DNA from: Rhodoferax sp.
GTDB taxonomy: Bacteria > Pseudomonadota > Gammaproteobacteria > Burkholderiales > Burkholderiaceae_C
Length of the DNA stretch: 35,097 nucleotides
Assembly: GCA_003133245.1 (NCBI GenBank)
Contig: PKWM01000051.1
Span: 1 to 35,097 of the forward strand
Direction of reading: 5' to 3'
Shown: positions 23,644 to 33,633 of the stretch, piece by piece
How positions within the stretch are numbered: the stretch's first letter is position 1
Layout of the letters: each line of letters begins with the position of its first letter
The notes under the pieces: model-generated
The model's database searches: none
The model's input: the letters and a program-made list of their open reading frames with translations, nothing else
What the model was told of the DNA's origin: nothing
Translations under genes and position numbers: made by a program

Positions 23644-25056
23644 ATGACAGAGGGACAATATGCCAAACAGCCTGGTTTCCTAAGTGCCGACGCCGGGGCA
23701 AGCCTGTGGCAAACTTGCGTCGATCAATTGGCGCAAGAACTTCCGGAGCAACAGTTCAACACCTGGATCAAACCGCTGTCGGCACAGATCACAGATGACC
23801 TCTCGATGGTCACCATCTATGTTGCCAACCGGTTCAAACTGGACTGGATCAGGGCGCAATACAGCAAACACATTGCCACCCTGCTGGAGAAATTTTCCGG
23901 GCAAGCCATTCAACTTGAGCTGGCACTTGCGCCACGCGAAGTCGCCGCCAAGAATCAATTAACGCAGCGTTCAGTTGAATCCATCTCGATGGAAGACACG
24001 GTCGAATTGGGGGCTGAACAAAGCCCAGGTAGCCTCAAAAGCCGGCTCAATACCGCACTGAATTTTGACACCCTGATCGAGGGCACCGCCAATCGCATGG
24101 CGCGCGCTGCGGCGATGCACGTCGCTGGCATGCCGGGCCACCTTTACAACCCGCTATTCATCTACGGCGGCGTCGGTTTGGGCAAAACCCACTTGATGCA
24201 CGCTGTCGGTAACCAGCTATTGACCGAACGGCCGTTGGCCAAAGTTCTCTACATCCATGCTGAGCAGTTTGTATCGGATGTAGTCAAGTCTTACCAACGT
24301 AAAACTTTTGACGAATTCAAGGAACGCTATCACTCGCTGGATTTGCTGTTGATTGATGATGTCCAGTTTTTGGCCAACAAGGACCGCACCCAAGAAGAAT
24401 TTTTTAATGCCTTCGAGGCGCTTCTGGCCAAAAAATCGCACATCGTAATGACCAGTGACACCTACCCCAAGGGTTTAACCGACATCCACGAGCGGCTGGT
24501 GTCGCGCTTTGATTCTGGCTTGACCGTCGCCATCGAACCCCCCGAACTTGAAATGCGGGTTGCTATCCTGATCAACAAAGCCAGGGTTGAAGGTATCGTT
24601 ATGCCGGAGGAAGTAGCGTTTTTCGTAGCCAAAAATGTACGCTCCAACGTACGTGAACTCGAAGGCGCGCTGCGCAAAATCCTGGCCTATTCCCGTTTTA
24701 ATCAAAAAGAAATCTCAATTTTGCTGGCGCGTGAAGCGCTGCGCGATCTGCTGTCAATTCAAAACCGTCAGATTTCGATTGAAAACATCCAAAAAACGGT
24801 GGCCGACTACTACAAAATTAAAATTGCTGACATGTACTCCAAAAAACGACCGGCCAGCATTGCGCGTCCACGTCAGATTGCCATGTACCTGGCCAAGGAA
24901 TTGACCCAGAAAAGCCTGCCCGAAATTGGTGAATTGTTTGGTGGGCGCGACCATACGACGGTCCTTCATGCAGTGCGCAAGATAGGTGGCGAGCGCCAGC
25001 AAATGACCGAGCTGAACCAGCAACTTCACGTGCTGGAACAGACGCTCAAAGGTTGA
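23644..25056 (+). CDS. dnaA: Chromosomal replication initiator protein DnaA
   Basis: DnaA binds the origin and opens it. From the ATG at 23644 the protein has 470 aa. Domain I is [25 protein letters not shown], followed by a short linker. The AAA+ domain III has Walker A GGVGLGKT (175-182) and Walker [11 protein letters not shown]. Domain IV has the DnaA-box signature [16 protein letters not shown] near the C-terminus. The frame stays open upstream to 23530, but that extension covers the DnaA boxes and is not DnaA-like. dnaN follows 87 bp later. Confidence 0.96.
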   Translation: MTEGQYAKQPGFLSADAGASLWQTCVDQLAQELPEQQFNTWIKPLSAQITDDLSMVTIYVANRFKLDWIRAQYSKHIATLLEKFSGQAIQLELALAPREVAAKNQLTQRSVESISMEDTVELGAEQSPGSLKSRLNTALNFDTLIEGTANRMARAAAMHVAGMPGHLYNPLFIYGGVGLGKTHLMHAVGNQLLTERPLAKVLYIHAEQFVSDVVKSYQRKTFDEFKERYHSLDLLLIDDVQFLANKDRTQEEFFNAFEALLAKKSHIVMTSDTYPKGLTDIHERLVSRFDSGLTVAIEPPELEMRVAILINKARVEGIVMPEEVAFFVAKNVRSNVRELEGALRKILAYSRFNQKEISILLAREALRDLLSIQNRQISIENIQKTVADYYKIKIADMYSKKRPASIARPRQIAMYLAKELTQKSLPEIGELFGGRDHTTVLHAVRKIGGERQQMTELNQQLHVLEQTLKG

Positions 25057-25143
25057 TAACAAGCAATGGAAGCGAGAATAGCAAAACTAATTCATTGCAT
25101 ACGCTGCTGATTTCCAGTTGGAACTATTTAACAAGAGGTTGAC

Positions 25144-26250
25144 ATGATCGTCCTGAAAGCCACACAAGATAAAGTTTTATCGGTATTGCAAGCGGTCGCA
25201 GGTATCGTCGAGCGTCGACACACCTTGCCGATTCTGGCCAATGTGTTGATTCGCAAGACCGGCACCACGCTGCAACTCACTACCAGTGATCTTGAGATTC
25301 AGATTCGAACCACCGCAGAACTGGGTGGTGATGAAGCTGATTTCACCACCACAGTAGGGGCGCGCAAATTGATCGATATTTTGCGCACCATGCCGACGGA
25401 TCAAACGGTATCGCTCGAATCAAGTGCCGCCAAGCTGATCCTCAAGGGCGGCAAAAGCAAGTTCACGCTACAGACCATGGCTGCGGAAGACTTTCCGCTG
25501 GTACAGGAGGCAGCCAACTTCGGTCCCGTCTTCAGTGTGCCGCAAAAAGCGCTAAAAGATCTGCTGAACCAGGTGTCGTTCGCCATGGCCGTGCATGACA
25601 TCCGCTATTATCTCAACGGCATCTTGTTCGTCGCTGAAGGCAAGCAGCTCAGCCTGGTGGCCACCGATGGCCACCGACTCGCCTTCGCCTCGGCCACGCT
25701 CGACGCTGAGGTGCCCAAGCAAGAAGTAATCTTGCCACGCAAAACCGTCATTGAGCTGCAGCGCTTGCTCTCCGACACCGAGGGCGCCATTGAAATGCAG
25801 TTTGCCAACAATCAGGCCAAGTTCAGCTTCGGCGGCATGGAGTTTGTCACCAAACTGGTCGAAGGCAAGTTTCCCGACTACAACCGCGTGATCCCCAAAA
25901 ACCACCAAAACAGCATCACGCTCGGCCGTGTAGCGCTGCTGGCAACCTTGCAGCGCACCGCTATTTTGACCAGTGACAAGTTCAAGGGTGTGCGTTTGAA
26001 CATCGACCCGGGCACTCTGCGGGTGGCCTCCAACAACGCCGAACAGGAAGAAGCAGTCGATGAGCTCGATATTGACTACAGCGGAGATAGTATCGAGATC
26101 GGTTTCAACGTAACCTATCTCATTGATGCGTTGACCAACATGCCCCAGGAAATGGTCAAGCTCGAACTCTCCGACGGCAACAGCTCAGCCCTGTTCACCA
26201 TTCCTGATAACGCCACCTTCAAGTATGTGGTGATGCCGATGCGCATCTGA
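25144..26250 (+). CDS. dnaN: DNA polymerase III beta sliding clamp
   Basis: The ring-shaped processivity clamp of the replicase. It has 368 aa, normal length, with three repeated clamp folds. It starts MIVLKATQDKVLSVLQAVAG, the usual N-terminus, and ends in FKYVVMPMRI, a typical clamp C-terminus. AAGAGG lies 7 nt before the start. It is in the dnaA-dnaN-gyrB order. The stop codon is immediately followed by the repeat array at 26252. Confidence 0.96.
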   Translation: MIVLKATQDKVLSVLQAVAGIVERRHTLPILANVLIRKTGTTLQLTTSDLEIQIRTTAELGGDEADFTTTVGARKLIDILRTMPTDQTVSLESSAAKLILKGGKSKFTLQTMAAEDFPLVQEAANFGPVFSVPQKALKDLLNQVSFAMAVHDIRYYLNGILFVAEGKQLSLVATDGHRLAFASATLDAEVPKQEVILPRKTVIELQRLLSDTEGAIEMQFANNQAKFSFGGMEFVTKLVEGKFPDYNRVIPKNHQNSITLGRVALLATLQRTAILTSDKFKGVRLNIDPGTLRVASNNAEQEEAVDELDIDYSGDSIEIGFNVTYLIDALTNMPQEMVKLELSDGNSSALFTIPDNATFKYVVMPMRI

Positions 26251-26251
26251 A

Positions 26252-26383
26252 ACCTTGCGGGACAGCCCGAAGTTACATACCAACGACCTTGCGGGACAGA
26301 CCGAAGTTACACACAGTGAACAAGCTCTGTCCTCAACTGATCGTCAGATGTTGGATGTTCACAAGCTCTGTCCCCAACTGATT
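26252..26383. repeat. Nested palindromic repeat array between dnaN and gyrB
   Basis: A full 50-bp copy (26291-26340) matches copy A at 1833-1882 at 46 of 50 positions. It is preceded by a second left half (26252-26280; 25 of 27 positions match the left half plus its flank) and followed by a second right half (26361-26383), giving left-left-right-right order. The outer arms read gcgggacag and ctgtccccaactgatt. GGGACAGA pairs with TCTGTCC, so several alternative hairpins are possible in the dnaN-gyrB transcript. The array fills almost the entire gap. Confidence 0.75.
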
Positions 26384-26385
26384 AG

Positions 26386-28996
<2,611 letters not shown>

Positions 28997-28998
<2 letters not shown>

Positions 28999-29018
28999 AT
29001 TACCTGCTGATGTAATTT
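28997..29018. terminator. Hairpin at the gyrB / CBS convergent junction
   Basis: AAATTAC-ctgctgat-GTAATTT, a 7-bp stem overlapping both gene ends. It might end transcription on both strands, but the stem is AT-rich and no long T-run follows. Weak call. Confidence 0.3.
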
Positions 29019-29428
29019 GTCAGATGCGAGATAGTCTGCTCATGGTCGGCAATGATGTCGTCCATGATGTCACGAATGGAAATCATGCCAATCACTTTGG
29101 GTCCATCCAGCACCGGCAAGTGGCGAATTTTCTTCTGACTCATCAAGCTCATGCAAGCGTGCGTATTGGTGTTGGGCGAGACGGTAATGACTTCGCGCGT
29201 CATAATGTCAGCAACAGTTGTCTGTTTGGAATTTTTGCCCTGAAGTGCGACTTTTCGGGTGTAGTCGCGCTCTGACATCACCCCTATCAGTTGGCCATGA
29301 TCGATGACAACCAGGGCACCCACACCGTAGTCCGCCAGCAGCCCTAGCGCTTCAAATACACTGACCGAAGGTTCCACCTGAAAAACCATTGAATTCCGAT
29401 TTTTTAACAATTCAAGAACGGGTTTCAT
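29000..29428 (-). CDS. Stand-alone CBS-pair protein
   Basis: A 142-aa cytoplasmic protein made of a single CBS pair (Bateman module): the first CBS motif around VSVFEALGLLADYGVGALVVID and the second around DIMTREVITVSPNTNTHACMSLM with KKIRHLPVLDG. Such modules bind adenosine nucleotides or SAM and often regulate a partner, but the partner is unknown here. The ATG at 29428 is preceded by AGGAG at 6 nt, so the open frame further upstream (to 29593) is not used. It is convergent with gyrB. The 263 bp to the divergent next gene hold its promoter; no consensus elements are clear. Confidence 0.88.
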   Translation of the reverse strand: MKPVLELLKNRNSMVFQVEPSVSVFEALGLLADYGVGALVVIDHGQLIGVMSERDYTRKVALQGKNSKQTTVADIMTREVITVSPNTNTHACMSLMSQKKIRHLPVLDGPKVIGMISIRDIMDDIIADHEQTISHLTNYISR

Positions 29429-29691
29429 TGAAGCTCCTGTTAATTTGTTGAACTTGAGTGTAGGTGTAAACAAACTTTTTTGCAGCACAATAGATGATCC
29501 GAAACAATCCATTAGGCGGTTCTTCGAACCTGCACAGCGGCTGGCGGTCGATTTGCGGTCATTTTGAACGCTCATTCGTCGTCCATAGCCCAAGCTATGA
29601 ACTCCTCATGCCCGTCAAACTGCCTCGCAACTCGCCTCGCCATCCATCTGTGCCCTAACGGATTTTCTCGGATGATCACAACAAAGTTCAT

Positions 29692-30270
29692 ATGACTTAT
29701 CTGATACTGGGTTTGATTATTTTTTTGGGTGCGCACTCGGTGCGAATTGTCAATGAAGGCTGGTACGCACAAAGCCGCGCGCGCATCGGAGAGATGCTCT
29801 GGAAAGGGCTCTACTCGGTGGTTTCTCTTATTGGCCTGGGCTTGATCGTGTGGGGTTTTGGCTTGGCGCGCCAGCATCCCGTGCAGTTGTGGAGCCCCCC
29901 GTTGGCCATGCGTCATCTGGGTTCACTCCTGACTTTGATTTCTTTCGTGTTATTGGCTGCCGCTTACGTGCCAGGCAACATCATCAAGGAGCGTATTGGT
30001 CATCCCATGGCCTTGGGCGTGCAGGTGTGGGCATTGGCGCACTTGCTGGCCAATGGCAACATCGCGCATGTAACCTTGTTTGGCTCTTTTTTGCTCTGGG
30101 CCATTTTTGATTTCGGTGCCGCACATCGGCGCGACCGCAACAGCGACGCACACTACCCCGGTGGCACGGCGGGTGCTACCGGCATTACCGTGGCTTTGGG
30201 TGTGGGTGCGTGGGTGGCAGTGACTCTATGGCTGCATGGCATATTGATCGGGGTACGGCCCTTGGGTTGA
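29692..30270 (+). CDS. NnrU family membrane protein
   Basis: A 192-aa integral membrane protein with about five to six hydrophobic helices (residues 2-14, 37-57, 73-92, 104-120, 122-136, 163-184). Family cues are LGAHSVRIV near the N-terminus, AYVPGNIIKERIGHPM in the middle and HLLANGNI, which match NnrU. NnrU was first linked to nitrite/nitric oxide reduction in Rhodobacter and Pseudomonas, but many NnrU-like proteins occur outside denitrification loci, and none of those genes are here. The start is ATG at 29692 without a strong ribosome site. It is followed by a hairpin terminator. Confidence 0.8.
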   Translation: MTYLILGLIIFLGAHSVRIVNEGWYAQSRARIGEMLWKGLYSVVSLIGLGLIVWGFGLARQHPVQLWSPPLAMRHLGSLLTLISFVLLAAAYVPGNIIKERIGHPMALGVQVWALAHLLANGNIAHVTLFGSFLLWAIFDFGAAHRRDRNSDAHYPGGTAGATGITVALGVGAWVAVTLWLHGILIGVRPLG

Positions 30271-30364
30271 TCAGGCCCGATTCGATACACGTTTGAACCC
30301 AACTTTACAAAGCCTTGTCTGCACGTCATGCAGCGGATACAAAAACCAGCCAGACTTGCCGCCA

Positions 30365-30398
30365 GTCTGATGTCAAAGGTTTAGCATCAGACACTTTT
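30365..30398 (+). terminator. Hairpin terminator after the nnrU-like gene
   Basis: GTCTGATG (30365-30372) pairs perfectly with CATCAGAC (30385-30392), followed by ACTTTTT. A second small hairpin, CAGACT...AGTCTG, precedes and overlaps it, so two foldings compete. It lies just 15 nt before the next start codon, inside the leader of the spy-like gene, and could therefore also act as an attenuator. Confidence 0.5.
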
Positions 30399-30412
30399 TA
30401 AAGGATCTTTTT

Positions 30413-30961
30413 ATGAAATCAATGTTCAAACCGGTTCTGCTTGCCGGTCTTTTGGCCACTGCAGGCCTCGTCGCTTTTTCACAAACCCCGGCCATGGGCG
30501 ACCACAGCATGATGGGCGCGGACTCATCAATGCACCAGGGCATGAATCATGAACAAATGGGGAAAATGAACCCCGCCAGGATGCAGGCCCGCTTTGCCAA
30601 ACGCACTGCTGTACTCAAGGCCAAGCTCAAGCTGAGCGCGGCGCAAGAAGGCGCCTGGACCACCTTTACCACCGCCATGAAGCCGAGCTCTGACATAAAG
30701 GCAAAGCACCCGGATTTCACCGAGCTGGCCAAATTACCAACGCCCGAGCGCATCGACAAAATGAAGGTTTTTCATACCCAACGTCTGAGCGAGCTCAGCG
30801 CTGTCATGGACAAACGTGCTGAAGCCACCAAAGCGTTCTATGCTGTGTTGACGCCGGAACAGCAAAAAGTGTTTGACACCAGCACCACTCGCCATCATGG
30901 CTATGCAGGCCGCAACGGCTCTCGCCAGAACAGCACAGGCACAGCTCAGCCCAAACAATAA
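30413..30961 (+). CDS. Spy/CpxP-like periplasmic protein (LTXXQ family)
   Basis: A 182-aa protein with a signal peptide (residues 1 to about 24, LLAGLLATAGLVAFSQTPA). A Met/His-rich segment follows (about 28-52, with HSMM, MHQGMNHEQMGKM). The helical part has the repeat pair LKLSAAQEGAW and AVLTPEQQKVFD, which is the LTxxQ motif of Spy/CpxP. Spy-type proteins chaperone unfolded periplasmic proteins or sense envelope stress; the exact role here is inferred. AAAGGA lies 8 nt before the start. No two-component genes are next to it. Confidence 0.82.
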   Translation: MKSMFKPVLLAGLLATAGLVAFSQTPAMGDHSMMGADSSMHQGMNHEQMGKMNPARMQARFAKRTAVLKAKLKLSAAQEGAWTTFTTAMKPSSDIKAKHPDFTELAKLPTPERIDKMKVFHTQRLSELSAVMDKRAEATKAFYAVLTPEQQKVFDTSTTRHHGYAGRNGSRQNSTGTAQPKQ

Positions 30962-30989
30962 GCACTGCCAAGCAGAGCGCCAAGGGCCA

Positions 30990-31029
30990 CAGTCGGCTTT
31001 CGTTTACAACGAAGACTGCCCGGTTTTTT
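30990..31029. terminator. Terminator between convergent spy-like and glutaredoxin-like genes
   Basis: CAGT...CTTtCGTT-tac-AACGAAGACTG (30990-31018), a stem with small bulges, is followed by cccgg and six T (31024-31029). The T-run is on the plus strand, so it mainly ends the spy-like transcript. Confidence 0.5.
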
Positions 31030-31394
31030 CAGGCCAGCAGTTTTTTGAGCGCACCACTGTCGATGAGCTTGCCCAGGTCGTCGGCGCCGCCCACCAGCAC
31101 ACCCTTTACAAACACCATCGGGAAGGTCGGCCAGCCGGTCCACAGCTTGAGTGCATTGCGGCGACGCCAGTTGTTGAAATAATTTCCGTATTCAAGGTAC
31201 CTGTAGGTCACGGCGGCCCCGTCCAGTGCCTTGCGCGCTTTTTTGGGGAACGGGTTCATGCCCATGCCCACCACGACCACCGGATGCTGGGCCACGGCAG
31301 TCTGAACCTCGCGCACAATCGCCTGCTCGTGGCTGGCAACTTTTTCCCGGATGGCAGGGTGGATATTTGATTCAGCAAGTATGGGGCGCGCCAT
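31029..31394 (-). CDS. Glutaredoxin-fold protein lacking all cysteines
   Basis: A 121-aa protein whose C-terminal two thirds follow the monothiol glutaredoxin (Grx4) pattern: PVVVVGMGMNPFPKKARKAL where Grx4 has its CGFS active site, then WTGWPTFPMVFVKGVLVGGADDL with the TFP cis-proline and GGADDL glutathione-binding motifs. The active-site cysteine is missing, and the whole protein contains no cysteine, so it cannot do thiol exchange or bind Fe-S as Grx4 does. It may bind glutathione or a partner protein; the function is unknown. AGGAG lies before the start at 31394. It is 45 bp downstream of acetoacetyl-CoA synthetase on the same strand and may share its transcript. Confidence 0.8.
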   Translation of the reverse strand: MARPILAESNIHPAIREKVASHEQAIVREVQTAVAQHPVVVVGMGMNPFPKKARKALDGAAVTYRYLEYGNYFNNWRRRNALKLWTGWPTFPMVFVKGVLVGGADDLGKLIDSGALKKLLA

Positions 31395-31439
31395 GGCAAT
31401 CTCCTGGAAGCTTCAAGGCAGCCATTATGCGCGGATCGT

Positions 31440-33530
31440 TTACCCAACTGTGTCACCCGGCTCACCGACAGACCCCCAGGTTGGTTGGCGTGTTCGCGCC
31501 AACGCCAGGTACCAGTCCAGACAGTGCGGGTTGGCCATGGCTTCGCGCTTGAGCACCTTCTCGATCGGCTGGCCCAACAGCAGTTTTTTGATCGGCAGTT
31601 CCTGCTTCTTGCCCGACAGGGTGCGCGGAATTTCTGCCACCTGAAAAATATCGTTGGGCACGAAACGCGGTGACAGCGCGGTCTTGATGGCCGCCACCAG
31701 TTTGGCGCGCAGAGTGTCGTCCAGCGTCAAGCCCTCGCGCAACACCACAAACAGCGGCATGTAGCTCTCACGCCCGAGGTATTCCAGGTCGACCACCATC
31801 GAGTCAAGCACTTCGGGCAGCGCTTCGACCGCACTGTAAAGCTCGCTGGTGCCCATACGCAGGCCGTGCCGGTTGATGGTGGCATCACTGCGGCCATAGA
31901 TGATGCAACTGCCGTCGCGCGCGATCTTGAGCCAGTCACCATGGCGCCAGATGCCGGGATACACGTCAAAGTAGCTGGCCAGGTAGCGCTGCTTGTCCAC
32001 ATCACCCCAAAAATACAAAGGCATACTGGGAATCGGTTGGCGACACACCAGCTCGCCGACTTGCTCAATCACCGGCTGGCCTTGCTCGTTCCAGGCCTCC
32101 ACCGCACAGCCGAGCAAGCGGCATTGCATTGCGCCGGGCACCTGGGGCAGCTCTCGATTGCCACCGATGAAAGCACCGCAAAAATCCGTGCCGCCGGAGA
32201 TGTTGCACCACCAGATGTCAGACCTTCCAATTTTGGCAAACTGCTCGGTGCCCCAGGCTTGCGCTTCGGCGCTCAGCGGTGAGCCGGTGGCGCCGAGGGC
32301 GCGGATTTTTGAGAGGTCGCCGCAGTTGCCAATATCCACACCTGTTTTCTGGCAGTTGGCATAAAACGCGGCACCAGCACCAAAGAAAGTCACGCCCAAT
32401 TCGGCCGCAAAACGCCACAGCGTAGTCCAGTCGGGTGCCACCTTGTGGCCAGCAGCATCGACCGTACGGCCGCCCGGGCTGCCGTCAAAAATACAGCAGG
32501 TCGTGCCGCCCAGCAGGCCGCTCACCTGGGCATTCCACATCACCCAGCCGGTCGAGCTGTACCAGTGGTAACGCTCACCCAGCGAGTTGGCCTGATAGCT
32601 GCAACCGATGTCGTTATGCAGGTTTTTTAGCGCCAGCGCCACCACCACGGTGCCGCCATGACCATGCACGATCGGTTTGGGCAAGCCGGTGGTGCCGCTG
32701 GAATAAACAATCCATAGGGGGTGATCAAACGGCAAGTCAAGCGGCTCAAAAGCAGCGGTTTCGGCGTCATTGCGGGCAAGCGTCGCGGCAAAATCAGTGC
32801 TATTGGCTATTCCTGCGGCCGCAGTGGTTGCCAGTCCCAAGTTACTCTGCAAGATGACGTGGCGCACCGAGGGTAGTGCTGCGCACAGTTCGGCCACCAC
32901 TGCTCGTCGATCCAGGTCGCGCCCACCGTAGGTCACGCCATCGCAGGCTATCAACACCTTGGGTTCGATTTGCCGGAAGCGGTCCAGCACGGCGTTGCTG
33001 CCCATATCAGGCGCGCAGATGCTCCAGACAGCGCCGATGCTTGCGCTTGCCAAAAACGCCACCACTGCCTCGGGTGTATTGGGCAGATAAGCCGCAACCC
33101 GGTCGCCCGGCTGCACGTCTTGTGCCTTTAGATGCAGCGCCAGCGAGGCAACCTGACGACGCAGTTCGGGCCAGCTCAACTGCCGCGCGGCTGCCACACC
33201 CAGGCTTTTTTCGTTGTGACTGAGAATGGCTGGGCAGCCGGCGCGGTGCGCCGCCGCCACATGGCGCAGAACCTGCTGTGCATAATTCAACCCGGCTCCG
33301 ACAAACCACCGGGTATGCGGCATGGGCGCGCCATCACACACCATGCTGGGGCGGGTCGGGGACTGCAAATCAAAGTAGTCCCAGATACTTTGCCAGAACG
33401 CCTCCAGATCAGACGTGGACCAACGCCATAGGGCGTCGTAAGAATCAAAGCACAAACCGCGTTGTGATTGCAACCAGTTTTGGTAAAGGCGAATCTGGGG
33501 CACGTAAGGTGGCGAATTGGATTGGGTCAT
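31440..33530 (-). CDS. Acetoacetyl-CoA synthetase
   Basis: An AMP-forming ligase activating acetoacetate with CoA and ATP, linking ketone-body and polyhydroxybutyrate turnover to acetyl-CoA. The 696-aa protein is a full-length member of the acyl-adenylate family. The P-loop is IVYSSGTTGLPKPIVHG (about 274-290). Other blocks are SGGTDFCGAFIGGN, the hinge region YGRSDATINRHGLRMGTSELY, and a C-terminal LSGKKQELPIKKLL carrying the catalytic lysine. The motif WWCNISGGTDFCGAF and an N-terminal section with RWFVGAGLNYAQQVL fit acetoacetyl-CoA rather than acetyl-CoA synthetase. It starts at 33530; a group II intron begins 104 bp upstream in the opposite direction. Confidence 0.9.
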   Translation of the reverse strand: MTQSNSPPYVPQIRLYQNWLQSQRGLCFDSYDALWRWSTSDLEAFWQSIWDYFDLQSPTRPSMVCDGAPMPHTRWFVGAGLNYAQQVLRHVAAAHRAGCPAILSHNEKSLGVAAARQLSWPELRRQVASLALHLKAQDVQPGDRVAAYLPNTPEAVVAFLASASIGAVWSICAPDMGSNAVLDRFRQIEPKVLIACDGVTYGGRDLDRRAVVAELCAALPSVRHVILQSNLGLATTAAAGIANSTDFAATLARNDAETAAFEPLDLPFDHPLWIVYSSGTTGLPKPIVHGHGGTVVVALALKNLHNDIGCSYQANSLGERYHWYSSTGWVMWNAQVSGLLGGTTCCIFDGSPGGRTVDAAGHKVAPDWTTLWRFAAELGVTFFGAGAAFYANCQKTGVDIGNCGDLSKIRALGATGSPLSAEAQAWGTEQFAKIGRSDIWWCNISGGTDFCGAFIGGNRELPQVPGAMQCRLLGCAVEAWNEQGQPVIEQVGELVCRQPIPSMPLYFWGDVDKQRYLASYFDVYPGIWRHGDWLKIARDGSCIIYGRSDATINRHGLRMGTSELYSAVEALPEVLDSMVVDLEYLGRESYMPLFVVLREGLTLDDTLRAKLVAAIKTALSPRFVPNDIFQVAEIPRTLSGKKQELPIKKLLLGQPIEKVLKREAMANPHCLDWYLALARTRQPTWGSVGEPGDTVG

Positions 33531-33633
33531 GGGTCAAGCTTCATGAATGGATAGGTCGAATTTACCGCAAGACCATTACGCGTCACTCAGGCAGCAAGCA
33601 GCCACGCCTCACGCACGCTAAGATCAAGGTATG

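Noticed and set aside
29429..29593. Upstream extension of the CBS protein
   Set aside because: A good AGGAG ribosome site supports the ATG at 29428, and the extension is not CBS-like.
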